The notes below the pieces were generated by a model. That model was not told the origin of the DNA. It was given only the letters and a program-made list of their open reading frames with translations, and made no database searches. From assembly GCF_002161675.1 (NCBI RefSeq), contig NZ_NFIH01000009.1:39843-103842 (forward strand): DNA of 64,000 bases, read 5' to 3'. Shown in pieces: positions 9,014 to 16,569 of the stretch. This DNA is from Pseudoflavonifractor sp. An44 (GTDB lineage: Bacteria; Bacillota; Clostridia; Oscillospirales; Oscillospiraceae). Position 1 is the stretch's first letter. The number at the start of each line of letters is the position of its first letter. Both the position numbers and the translations under genes were made by a program.

Positions 9014-10741
9014 ATGGATTACAAGGCACAATATCAGCGCTGGATGGAGAGTCCGGCCCTGTCCCAGGAGGAGAAGGCGGAGCTGACCGCCATTGCCGGG
9101 GACGAGAAGGAAATGGAATCCCGCTTTTTCTCCCAGCTCAGCTTCGGTACCGCCGGTCTCCGCGGCACCATGGGTGTGGGCCTGTACCGGATGAATGTAC
9201 ATGTGGTGCGCCACGCCACCCAGGCGTTTGCCCAGGTGATTTTGGAGGAGGGCCCCGAGGCCGCCGCCAAGGGTGTGGCCGTGTGCTACGACTGCCGCAA
9301 CAACTCCGAGCTCTTCGCCCATGAGGCCGCCTGCGTCATGGCCGCCAACGGCATCCCTGTGCGCCTGTTCGACTCTCTGCGCCCCACCCCCGAGCTGTCC
9401 TTTGCCATCCGGGAGTACGGCTGCATCGCCGGCATCAACATCACCGCCAGCCACAACCCCAAGGAGTACAACGGCTACAAGGTGTACTGGTCTGACGGCG
9501 CCCAGCTGCCTCCCGGCCCCGCCGACAAGGTGGCCGCCAAGATGCAGGAGCTGGACGTGTTCGACTGCGTCAAGACCATGGACTACAAGAAGGCTCTGGA
9601 CGAGGGCCGCATCACCCTGATGGGCACCGAGACCGACGAGAAGTTCCTCTCCAACGTCATGGAGCAGGTCAACGACCAGCGAGCAGTGGACGCAGTGGCC
9701 GACACCTTCAAGATGGTGTACACCCCCTTCCACGGCACCGGCTATAAGCTCATTCCCGAGGCTCTGCGCCGTCTGGGCATGAAGCACGTGATCTGCGTGC
9801 CCCAGCAGATGATCATCGACGGAGACTTCCCCACCGTGGTCTCCCCCAACCCCGAGAACCCCGAGGGCTTCGCCCTGGCCGTGGACATCGCCAAGCGGGA
9901 GGGCGCCGACTTCATTCTGGGCTCTGACCCCGACGCCGACCGTGTGGGCATTATGGTGCGCACCAAGGACGACGACTTTGTGGTCATCAGCGGCAACCAG
10001 ACCGGTGTGCTGCTGCTGGACTACCTCATCGGCGCCAAGACCCGTACCGGAAAGATGCCCGCCAATCCCGTGGCCCTCAAGAGCCTGGTGACCACCGAGA
10101 TGGCCCGCAAGGTGGCCGAGGACAACGGCCTGAAGTGCTTCGACACCTTCACCGGCTTCAAGTTCCTGGCCGAGAAGAAGGACCAGCTGGAGAGCTCCGG
10201 CGAGGGCAATGTCATCATGTCCTACGAGGAGTCCTTCGGCTACATGCTGGGCAGCTTCGTCCGGGACAAGGATGCCGTCACCGCCTCCGTGGCCCTCACC
10301 GAGATGGCCGCCTGGTATGCCGGCCAGGGCATGACCCTGTACGATGCCCTCCAGGGCCTGTATGAGAAGTACGGCCACTTCGGCGAGCGCACCATGAACC
10401 TGGTGATGCCCGGCCTGGACGGCCTGAAGAAGATGGCCCAGCTCATGGCCGACCTGCGTGCCAATCCCCCCAAGGAAGTGGGCGGCACCGCCGTGGCCCA
10501 GTGGAAGGACTACAAGGACGGCAGCGTGGTGGACGCCGCCACCGGCGACCGCACCACCATGGAGCTGTCCGGCTCCAACGTGCTGCGCTACGAGCTGGTG
10601 GACGGCACCTCCGTCATCGTCCGTCCCTCCGGCACTGAGCCCAAGGTGAAGGTGTACATCCTGGCCCGTGGCGAGAGCCAGGCCGACTGCGCCGCCAAGG
10701 TGGAGCGGTACGCCGCCTGGGCGGAGAGCCTCAAGGGCTAA
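9014..10741 (+). CDS. pgcA: Phosphoglucomutase / phosphosugar mutase
   Basis: A 575-residue alpha-D-phosphohexomutase of the PgcA type that interconverts glucose 1-phosphate and glucose 6-phosphate. All four family sites are visible: phosphoserine loop TASHNPKEYNGYKVYW (residues about 149-164), metal loop SDPDADRVG (about 306), sugar-binding EESFGY (about 406), and phosphate-binding VRPSGTEPKVKVY near 540. The N-terminus LSFGTAGLRGTMG is typical. Start ATG 9014 has AAGGAGG upstream. It faces glgP, which releases glucose 1-phosphate, so the two enzymes form a glycogen-to-glycolysis route, although they are on opposite strands. Confidence 0.96.
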   Translation: MDYKAQYQRWMESPALSQEEKAELTAIAGDEKEMESRFFSQLSFGTAGLRGTMGVGLYRMNVHVVRHATQAFAQVILEEGPEAAAKGVAVCYDCRNNSELFAHEAACVMAANGIPVRLFDSLRPTPELSFAIREYGCIAGINITASHNPKEYNGYKVYWSDGAQLPPGPADKVAAKMQELDVFDCVKTMDYKKALDEGRITLMGTETDEKFLSNVMEQVNDQRAVDAVADTFKMVYTPFHGTGYKLIPEALRRLGMKHVICVPQQMIIDGDFPTVVSPNPENPEGFALAVDIAKREGADFILGSDPDADRVGIMVRTKDDDFVVISGNQTGVLLLDYLIGAKTRTGKMPANPVALKSLVTTEMARKVAEDNGLKCFDTFTGFKFLAEKKDQLESSGEGNVIMSYEESFGYMLGSFVRDKDAVTASVALTEMAAWYAGQGMTLYDALQGLYEKYGHFGERTMNLVMPGLDGLKKMAQLMADLRANPPKEVGGTAVAQWKDYKDGSVVDAATGDRTTMELSGSNVLRYELVDGTSVIVRPSGTEPKVKVYILARGESQADCAAKVERYAAWAESLKG

Positions 10742-10756
10742 AAACATCCCAAACCG

Positions 10757-10794
10757 AAAAAATCCCGCTCCTGAATTGGAGCGGGATTTTTTAT
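10757..10794 (+). terminator. pgcA terminator
   Basis: AAAAAATCCCGCTCC (10757-10771) pairs with GGAGCGGGATTTTTT (10778-10792), giving a 15-bp stem ending in a T-run. Confidence 0.92.
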
Positions 10795-10828
10795 GCAGAA
10801 AGCTTGCCTGATCAGGGGCCTCGCAGAG

Positions 10829-10956
10829 TTCCGCCACCCGCAGGTGGCGGAATCAATTGAAAGAACGTCATGTGCCAGGACATGTGCATGGGAAATGACA
10901 CTTCTCATGGCGGATGGGGTGACTTTTTCGTAAGAAATCGAGCCCCATCCGTCATG
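10829..10956. repeat. Cluster of inverted repeats in convergent spacer
   Basis: Three inverted repeats follow one another: TTCCGCCACC/GGTGGCGGAA (10829-10852), CATGT/ACATG (10869-10884), and a large one joining CATGGCGGATGGGG (10906-10919) to CCCCATCCGTCATG (10943-10956). Between the last arms lies a T-rich 23-base loop. No open frame is credible here. The origin could be a palindromic mobile repeat or a small structured RNA. Confidence 0.5.
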
Positions 10957-10965
10957 CGAACCCCT

Positions 10966-10993
10966 GGCAAAGAAGTCCGTGGACTTCTTTGCC
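10966..10993 (-). terminator. Hairpin after glgP
   Basis: GGCAAAGAAGTCC (10966-10978) is perfectly complementary to GGACTTCTTTGCC (10981-10993), right after the glgP stop. There is no T-run on the minus strand, so it may be a 3'-end stabilising hairpin rather than a classical terminator. Confidence 0.5.
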
Positions 10994-11003
10994 GAGCGTC
11001 AGC

Positions 11004-13268
11004 TCAGTTCAGGTGCCAGATGTCGTGGTTGTACTGGGCGATGGTGCGGTCGCTGGAGAAGAAGCCGCTCTTGGCGGTGTTGATGAGCATCTTCTTGGAC
11101 CACTCGGTGCGGTCCTCGTAGTCGCTGAGCAGGCGGCTGCGCACAGCGGTGTACTCCTCCACGTCCAGCAGGGCCATGAACCAGTCCTTGGTCTTTATGT
11201 CATTCCACAGAGCCCGCAGGCAGGTCTCGTCGCCCAGAGCCACCAGGGTGGGGGAGACGATGAAGTCCACCACTTCCTTGACCCAGGGGCGGTTGTAGAA
11301 CTCCTGGGGGTGATAGCTGTGCTGGGCGTACATCTGGATGACACGGTCGCTGGAGGCGCCGAAGGTGTAGATGTTCTCCCGGCCCACCAGCTGGGCGATC
11401 TCCACGTTGGCACCGTCCATGGTGCCCAGGGTGACGGCGCCGTTGGCCATGAACTTCATGTTGCCGGTGCCGGAGGCCTCCTTGGAGGCCAGGGAGATCT
11501 GCTCGGAGATGTCGCAGGCGGGGATGAGCTTCTCGGCCCAGCTGACGTTGTAGTTCTCCACCATCACCACACGCAGCCAGGGGCGCACCTGGGGATCGGA
11601 CTCAATGAGCTGGCGCAGGCAGAGAATGAGGTGGATGATGTGCTTGGCCATGACATAGGCGGGGGCGGCCTTGGCGCCGAAGATCACGGTGATGGGACGG
11701 GTGGGCAGGATGCCGTTTTTGATGTCCAGGTACTTCTTGATGACGTACAGGGCGTTCATCTGCTGGCGCTTGTACTCGTGGAGACGCTTGACCTGGATGT
11801 CAAAGATGGACTGGGGGTCCACCTCCACGTTCTGGCGCTGCTTCAAGACCTTGGCCAGCTGCTGCTTGTTGTAGTCCTTGATGTCCAGCATGGCGCTGAG
11901 CACCTTGGGGTCCCGGACGAAGGTGGCGAAGTTCTCCAGCTGGCTGGCGTCCCGGCGCCACTCGTCGCCGATGCAGTCGTCAATGAGGGAGGCCAGACGG
12001 GGGTTGCACACCTCCAGCCAACGGCGGAAGGTGACGCCGTTGGTCTTGTTGTTGAACTTATAGCTGTACACGTCGGCGAAGGGCTTGAGCTCCGAAGTCT
12101 TGAGGATCTCGGTGTGCAGGGCGGCCACGCCGTTGGTGGAGTAGGTGTAGTGGATGTCCATGTGGGCCATGTGCACCACGTCTTTGTCGTCGATAATAGC
12201 CATGCGGGGGTCGGGGAACACGGACTTGGCCCGGCGGTCCATCTCCCGGATGATGGGCACCAGCTGGGGAGCCACCCGCTCGATGTAGCTCATGGGCCAC
12301 TTCTCCAGGGCCTCGGCCAGGATGGTGTGGTTGGTGTAGGCACAGGCGTGGGCCACCTGGTGGAGGGCGTCGTTCATGGACAGGCCGCGCTCCAGAAGCA
12401 GGCGGGTCAGCTCGGGCAGCACCATAGAGGGGTGGGTGTCGTTGATCTGAATGGCCACGTGCTCGCACAGGTTCCAGGGGGAGATGCCCTTCTCGTCCAG
12501 CTCCTTCAAAATCAGCTGAGCGCCAGCGGACACCATGAAGTACTGCTGATACACACGCAGCAGCCGTCCGGCCTCGTCGCTGTCGTCGGGGTAGAGGAAG
12601 GAGGTGAGGTGGTGGGCAATGTCGCCCTTGTCAAAGTCGATGCCGTCCTTGGGAGCGGCGGCGGGCTTCTCCACGTCAAACAGGTGCAGACGGTTGGCGG
12701 TCTCGGTGTTGGCGCCGGGCACGGCGATGTCCCACATCACGGCGTTAAGGGTCTGGTTGCCGAACTGGACGGGGAAGGTGACGTCGGTGGGGATGAGCCA
12801 GCCCTGCTCCTCAATCCAGGGATCGGGCTGCTCTTCCTGCTTGTTGTTGCGCAGGTACTGGTGGAACAGGCCGTAGTGGTAGTTCAGACCCACGCCGTCG
12901 CCGGGCAGGCCCAGAGCGGCCAGGGAGTCCAAAAAGCAAGCGGCCAGACGGCCCAGACCGCCGTTGCCCAGGGAGGGCTCGGGCTCCTGCTCCTCGATCT
13001 CGGCCAGAGTAAAGCCGTTTTTCTCCAGCAGAGCGGACACCTGGTCAAAGATACCCAGGGCCAGCAGGTTGTTGCTCAGCAGCTTGCCGATGAGGAACTC
13101 AGCCGAGAAGTAGTACAGCTTGCGGCCGGTGTCCGGGGCAGGGCGCTGGGCGGACAGCTCTTGGGTGAGCTGGAGAAGAGCGTGGTAGACCTGACCCTTG
13201 GTGCACTTGGCCAGGGGCTTGCGGTAACGCTCCTTGATGATCGCATTGAGTCTTGCTTGAAATTCCAT
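11004..13268 (-). CDS. glgP: Glycogen/alpha-glucan phosphorylase
   Basis: Releases glucose 1-phosphate from the ends of alpha-1,4-glucans using phosphate and pyridoxal phosphate. The 754-residue length is close to bacterial GlgP. Landmarks: EPSLGNGGLGRLAACFLDSLA (active-site region, residues about 102-122), INDTHPSM, KRLHEYKRQQMN, and the PLP-lysine segment EASGTGNMKFMANGA followed by LGTMDGANVE. Start ATG 13268 is preceded by AAGGAGCG. The LacI-type gene starts 95 bases away on the opposite strand, a layout in which such a regulator often controls the neighbouring sugar gene. Confidence 0.97.
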   Translation of the reverse strand: MEFQARLNAIIKERYRKPLAKCTKGQVYHALLQLTQELSAQRPAPDTGRKLYYFSAEFLIGKLLSNNLLALGIFDQVSALLEKNGFTLAEIEEQEPEPSLGNGGLGRLAACFLDSLAALGLPGDGVGLNYHYGLFHQYLRNNKQEEQPDPWIEEQGWLIPTDVTFPVQFGNQTLNAVMWDIAVPGANTETANRLHLFDVEKPAAAPKDGIDFDKGDIAHHLTSFLYPDDSDEAGRLLRVYQQYFMVSAGAQLILKELDEKGISPWNLCEHVAIQINDTHPSMVLPELTRLLLERGLSMNDALHQVAHACAYTNHTILAEALEKWPMSYIERVAPQLVPIIREMDRRAKSVFPDPRMAIIDDKDVVHMAHMDIHYTYSTNGVAALHTEILKTSELKPFADVYSYKFNNKTNGVTFRRWLEVCNPRLASLIDDCIGDEWRRDASQLENFATFVRDPKVLSAMLDIKDYNKQQLAKVLKQRQNVEVDPQSIFDIQVKRLHEYKRQQMNALYVIKKYLDIKNGILPTRPITVIFGAKAAPAYVMAKHIIHLILCLRQLIESDPQVRPWLRVVMVENYNVSWAEKLIPACDISEQISLASKEASGTGNMKFMANGAVTLGTMDGANVEIAQLVGRENIYTFGASSDRVIQMYAQHSYHPQEFYNRPWVKEVVDFIVSPTLVALGDETCLRALWNDIKTKDWFMALLDVEEYTAVRSRLLSDYEDRTEWSKKMLINTAKSGFFSSDRTIAQYNHDIWHLN

Positions 13269-13286
13269 GGTGAGATTCGCTCCTTT

Positions 13287-13345
13287 TTGAAAGGTATGGT
13301 GCTTTTCAACCTAGCGGTTTTCTGATATGATGGTCATTGATATGA
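13287..13345. promoter_or_regulatory. Intergenic control region glgP / LacI-type gene
   Basis: TTGAAA (13287-13292) and TTTCAA (13304-13309) form an inverted repeat, and TGATATGA occurs twice, at 13323-13330 and 13338-13345. A weak plus-strand promoter (TTTTCA 13303-13308, 17 bases, TATGAT 13326-13331) overlaps them. These are candidate operators for the adjacent LacI-type protein. Confidence 0.4.
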
Positions 13346-13362
13346 CCGGAGGGGGAAGTTTT

Positions 13363-14280
13363 ATGGGAGAGAAAAAAGTGTCCATGCGCCAGATTGCCAA
13401 GATCTGCGGCTGTTCACTGGCCACGGTGTCCTATGCCCTCAACCACACAGGGCAGGGGAAGATCAGCAGTGCCACCCGGCTGCGTATCATTGATACGGCC
13501 AAACAGCTCAATTATCCCACCACCCGCACCACCCGGGGCAAGAAGAACCGGGCGGCGATTTTGGTCACCCGCCTCCACGGGGAATCGGTGGGGCGGCGGC
13601 TGCACCTCACCGACCTGGCCATGCAGCTGGAGGCCCAGCTGTTGGAGCTGGGCATTCCCTCGGTGATCTTGCGCCTGGGGGACCTGGTGGAGGACTGGCG
13701 GAAGATTCTGGCGGTGTCGCCCAGCGTCATCTTTGTGCTGGACGGCGGGTGCCGGGCGGTGGCCCATGTGAATCCTCCCTGTGTCACGCCCATGATCTTC
13801 GTGGACTGTGACAACGACGACCCTCTCTATTATAAGATTTTGCCGGACTATCCGTCCCTCATGTTGGAGGCCAAGACCCGGTTGGGCCGGGAAGACCTGT
13901 TCCTGGTTGCCGAGCCGGTGCGCAGCGGTCAGCTCATGACCCTGCTCTCCCAGGGCTTTGCACCACAGGACGTGTTCTTCCACGACGGCACCCAGTCCCT
14001 GTCCCACTTCCTGGAGGCCCACCAGGGCCGGAAAGGCGTGGTGGTGGGGGACTTGCTGGGGGTGGAGGTGTGCGGCCAGTTCCCGCCAGAGGACTTGGCC
14101 GTCATCTGCTCCCTGGATGACCCGGGGCTATTCCCGCCCCAGACCACCCTGCTGCCTGCCCCCAATGCGGACAAGGCCAAGGCGGCTGCCTCCGTGGCCT
14201 CCGATTTGCTGACACTGGATTATGACCCAACCCAGGGCAACCGCATTCTCGTGAAAGGAAATTTTCCGGCGAACGGGTAA
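13363..14280 (+). CDS. LacI-family transcriptional regulator
   Basis: A 305-residue DNA-binding regulator. The N-terminal helix-turn-helix MRQIAKICGCSLATVSYALN followed by ATRLRIIDTAKQLNY is the LacI signature, including the hinge helix region. The rest (RAAILVTRLHGESVGR onward) should be the periplasmic-binding-protein-like effector domain, but it is shorter and less typical than usual (LacI proteins are about 330-340 residues), so the effector is unclear. Start ATG 13363 has GGAGGGGGA upstream; ATG 13342 is a less likely alternative. The divergent gene is glgP, so control of glucan use is a fair guess. Confidence 0.85.
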   Translation: MGEKKVSMRQIAKICGCSLATVSYALNHTGQGKISSATRLRIIDTAKQLNYPTTRTTRGKKNRAAILVTRLHGESVGRRLHLTDLAMQLEAQLLELGIPSVILRLGDLVEDWRKILAVSPSVIFVLDGGCRAVAHVNPPCVTPMIFVDCDNDDPLYYKILPDYPSLMLEAKTRLGREDLFLVAEPVRSGQLMTLLSQGFAPQDVFFHDGTQSLSHFLEAHQGRKGVVVGDLLGVEVCGQFPPEDLAVICSLDDPGLFPPQTTLLPAPNADKAKAAASVASDLLTLDYDPTQGNRILVKGNFPANG

Positions 14281-14361
14281 ATTTTACTACAAAAACAAAA
14301 ACACGTCAAAGAAAACTGTGAAAAAATACTACACAAGAATAAAAAGTTCAAATTATAGAAA

Positions 14362-14478
14362 GTGAACAAACATAGGTGAACAAAAAATGTTCACCGAACA
14401 AAAGGACGGTGAATCAGTTGCAGCCCAACGAGTTCAAAGTTTGTTCACAAATTGTTCACCCGGAAATTCGACTGAACA
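14362..14478. repeat. Array of GTGAACA/TGTTCAC motifs upstream of rpsF
   Basis: The 7-mer GTGAACA occurs at 14362-14368 and 14376-14382, and its complement TGTTCAC at 14388-14394, 14442-14448 and 14453-14459; shortened copies are at 14396-14400 (GAACA) and 14473-14478 (TGAACA). Bases 14375-14395 form a perfect inverted repeat GGTGAACA-N5-TGTTCACC. The whole spacer 14281-14620 is AT-rich and has no credible gene. The array lies 110-230 bases before the rpsF promoter. Confidence 0.75.
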
Positions 14479-14589
14479 AAACAAAAATCGACCCGTGTTT
14501 ATTTGCCAAAAAAAGTACATTTCTTCACCGAAACAACGAGCTAACCGAGTAGAGAAGCGAGAAAACCGGAAAATGTGGAGAAAAAAGAC

Positions 14590-14617
14590 TTGACAAACGG
14601 AAGAAATACGATATAAT
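14590..14617 (+). promoter_or_regulatory. rpsF-ssb-rpsR promoter
   Basis: Perfect TTGACA (14590-14595) and TATAAT (14612-14617) with a 16-base spacer, about 85 bases before the rpsF start. The leader has a CCTCCGG..CCGGGGG hairpin near 14655-14673, a possible S6:S18 autoregulatory site (inferred from what is known of this operon in other bacteria). Confidence 0.9.
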
Positions 14618-14701
14618 TAATGAGTCTGTCCAAGAGGACGGGCAACATCCTTGCCTCCGGCAAATCCGGGGGCCATATGTCCGTAAGGAGGTGCAAAAGT
14701 T

Positions 14702-14998
14702 ATGGCAAAAGTGACTGGTAACTACGAGGTGCTCTACATCATCAACCCCAACCTGGGCGAGGAGGAGACTGCCGCTCTGGTGGCTAAGTTCAAGACCCTG
14801 GCTGAGAGCCGCGGTACTGTGACTGAGGTGGATGAGTGGGGCAAGCGCAAGCTGGCTTACCTGATCGACGATCTGGCTGAGGGCTACTACGTCCTGATGA
14901 GCTTCACCGCCGATCCCGCATTCCCCGCTGAGCTGGACCGTCTGATGCGCATCAACACCGGCATCATGCGCTCCATCATCGTCAGCAAGGAAGCCTGA
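14702..14998 (+). CDS. rpsF: 30S ribosomal protein bS6
   Basis: A 98-residue ribosomal protein that binds 16S rRNA in the platform together with bS18. The sequence MAKVTGNYEVLYIINPNLGEEE with RGTVTEVDEWGKRKLAYLI in the middle and RLMRINTGIMRSII at the end is the standard bS6 pattern. Strong ribosome site AAGGAGG. First gene of rpsF-ssb-rpsR, the conserved Firmicute order. Confidence 0.98.
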   Translation: MAKVTGNYEVLYIINPNLGEEETAALVAKFKTLAESRGTVTEVDEWGKRKLAYLIDDLAEGYYVLMSFTADPAFPAELDRLMRINTGIMRSIIVSKEA

Positions 14999-15012
14999 GG
15001 AGGAGGTTGCAC

Positions 15013-15459
15013 ATGCTCAACCGAATCATTCTCATGGGCCGTCTGACCCGTGACCCTGAGCTGAGACACACCCAGAGCGGCACCGCAGTGGCGTCCTTCT
15101 CTCTGGCTGTGGATCGTGATTTCAAGAGTCGTGACAGTGGCGAGAAGACCACCGACTTCATTGATGTCGTGGCTTGGCGCAACACTGCTGAATTCGTATC
15201 CAAGTACTTCGCCAAGGGCCGTATGGCTGTGGTGGAGGGCCGCCTTCAGATTCGTGATTGGACGGATCGGGACGGCGGCAAGCGCCGCTCTGCTGAGGTG
15301 GTTGCCGACAACGTGTATTTCGGCGACTCCAAGCGGGACGGCGAGAGCGGCGGCAGCTTCAGCCGTCCCGCCGCCCCCGCTCCCGTGGATTACGGGATTC
15401 CTGCCGGCGCCGACCAGTTCGCTGAGCTGGCCGATGACGACGGCGATCTGCCCTTCTAA
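15013..15459 (+). CDS. ssb: Single-stranded DNA-binding protein
   Basis: Coats single-stranded DNA during replication, repair and recombination. 148 residues: OB-fold in about 1-105 (LNRIILMGRLTRDPELRHTQSGTAVASF, WRNTAEFVSKYFAKG), then a flexible Pro/Ala-rich linker, and the acidic tip DDDGDLPF that recruits partner proteins. ATG 15013 is chosen with AGGAGG at 15001-15006; a TTG two codons earlier is in frame but too close to that site. Sits 14 bases after rpsF. Confidence 0.97.
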   Translation: MLNRIILMGRLTRDPELRHTQSGTAVASFSLAVDRDFKSRDSGEKTTDFIDVVAWRNTAEFVSKYFAKGRMAVVEGRLQIRDWTDRDGGKRRSAEVVADNVYFGDSKRDGESGGSFSRPAAPAPVDYGIPAGADQFAELADDDGDLPF

Positions 15460-15493
15460 ATAGGGCCCATCATAAGTAAGGAGGTCTGCCATT

Positions 15494-15736
15494 ATGGCTA
15501 TGGATAATGTGAAGCCCCGCGGCAACCGCAAGCGCCGCAAGGTCTGCGCCTTCTGCGTGGACAAGGTGGAGCACATCGACTACAAGGACGCTGCCAAGCT
15601 CAAGCGTTTCCTGTCCGAGCGCTCCAAGATCCTGCCCCGCCGCACCACCGGCACCTGCGCCATGCATCAGCGTCAGCTGACCGAGGCCATCAAGCGTGCC
15701 CGTCACGTGGCTCTGCTGCCCTACGTCACCGACTAA
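15494..15736 (+). CDS. rpsR: 30S ribosomal protein bS18
   Basis: An 80-residue ribosomal protein, partner of bS6. [19 protein letters not shown] at the start retains two cysteines (CxxC), as in zinc-binding versions of bS18; the core [20 protein letters not shown] and the [18 protein letters not shown] end ([14 protein letters not shown]) are diagnostic. AAGGAGG precedes the ATG. Last gene of the operon; a strong terminator follows. Confidence 0.98.
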   Translation: MAMDNVKPRGNRKRRKVCAFCVDKVEHIDYKDAAKLKRFLSERSKILPRRTTGTCAMHQRQLTEAIKRARHVALLPYVTD

Positions 15737-15762
15737 TTGCAGCACGGGAAACCAGCGATATC

Positions 15763-15800
15763 AAAAGCGGAAGCAACTTCGGTTGCTTCCGCTTTTTTTA
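15763..15800 (+). terminator. rpsF-ssb-rpsR terminator
   Basis: AAAAGCGGAAGCAAC (15763-15777) pairs with GTTGCTTCCGCTTTT (15782-15796) around a TTCG tetraloop closed by C-G, followed by a T-run. Confidence 0.95.
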
Positions 15801-16423
15801 TGCCTTGTTTGCCCGGCAGGCAGGGGATCCTTAGTTTCTCAATGTCCTAGGTGTAGACCAGCGCCCCAGCCGGGGACGCTCCGCTGGGCCCGATTTCTCC
15901 CCGATGAGAAATCGGGGAAAGAATCGCCAAAGGCGGGGCCTTCCCCCGCCTTGTGGAATCCACCCCGCGGTACTGGGGGGAACGTGCGCCGTTCTCTGTT
16001 CGGCCCTTAGTTCGGTGGGGTCACATAGATGACGTGTCATTCTAGGGCTTGTATTTGCTTCTCTGCTAGTGTGTCTTTCTACTGCCAGGGCCTTTTCCTG
16101 GTGAGCCGCTGTTCCCAGCGATCGGTGGCCGGCTCCCGGCGGCGGGAACGCCGCACACCGGGGTGAGGCCCTGGAAACAGAGGCACAGTCTCACAGAGAA
16201 GGGAATGCTTTCTATAGATGTACCAGAGCATCCATGTGACCCCACCAAGGCCAGGGCCGGCCATAGAATTGATGCAGTTCCAGCTTCGTACCCCAAGGGA
16301 GGTCCTTAGGGGGGAACGCCCTAAGCGGGTTTTGGTTTCTTTTGCCCGCTCAAAAGAAACCCCCAGCGGGGAGCGTCCCCACCAGGCTGGCAAGCCTGAT
16401 ACATGGATGGTTAGACGATTAAT
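15801..16423. other. Non-coding spacer with several hairpins
   Basis: About 620 bases between the rpsR terminator and the repeat before the protease gene. I see no credible gene: the open frames lack ribosome sites and have proline/arginine-rich nonsense products. It holds CCCGATTTCTC/GAGAAATCGGG (about 15889-15916), a GGCGGGG/CCCCGCC pair (about 15933-15950), and a perfect 10-bp stem GGTTTCTTTT/AAAAGAAACC at 16334-16361 with an 8-base loop. The last one, embedded in GC-rich sequence, has the look of a repeated or RNA element. Confidence 0.5.
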
Positions 16424-16474
16424 CCCTCCGCCACAGCTGACGCTGTGCCACCTCCCTTTACACAAGGGAGGCTT
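16424..16474. repeat. Dispersed palindromic repeat, copy B
   Basis: CCCTCCGCCACAGC, GCTGTGCCACCTCCCTTT and AAGGGAGGCTTT repeat the block order of copy A (861-912): a variable palindrome inside CCCTCCG..GCCACCTCCCT, then a GGGAGGCTTT end. The variable core differs (CACAGC/GCTGTG here, CATGGC/GCCATG in copy A) but keeps its pairing, as expected for a folded element under compensatory change. Confidence 0.7.
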
Positions 16475-16486
16475 TGTCTCTGGGAG

Positions 16487-16535
16487 AGGAAAACACAAAA
16501 GCCCCGGAGGAAGCATTTGCTTCCTCCGGGGCTTT
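16487..16535 (-). terminator. Terminator of the giant protease gene
   Basis: AAAGCCCCGGAGGAAGCA (16498-16515) pairs with TGCTTCCTCCGGGGCTTT (16518-16535). On the minus strand the stem is followed by TTGTGTTTTCC. The gene's stop is 35 bases upstream of it. Confidence 0.93.
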
Positions 16536-16569
16536 GTCATGCGTTGGGTCTCAGAGACCTGAGAGAGCC

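Noticed and set aside
14444..14458. GTTC-N7-GTTC, which looks like the alphaproteobacterial LexA box, upstream of ssb
   Set aside because: Firmicute LexA binds GAAC-N4-GTTC, and no such site is present; the match is a by-product of the TGTTCAC repeats.
14387..14593. A small open frame (68 codons) within the spacer before rpsF
   Set aside because: No ribosome site, and it covers the repeat array and the promoter; composition is not protein-like.
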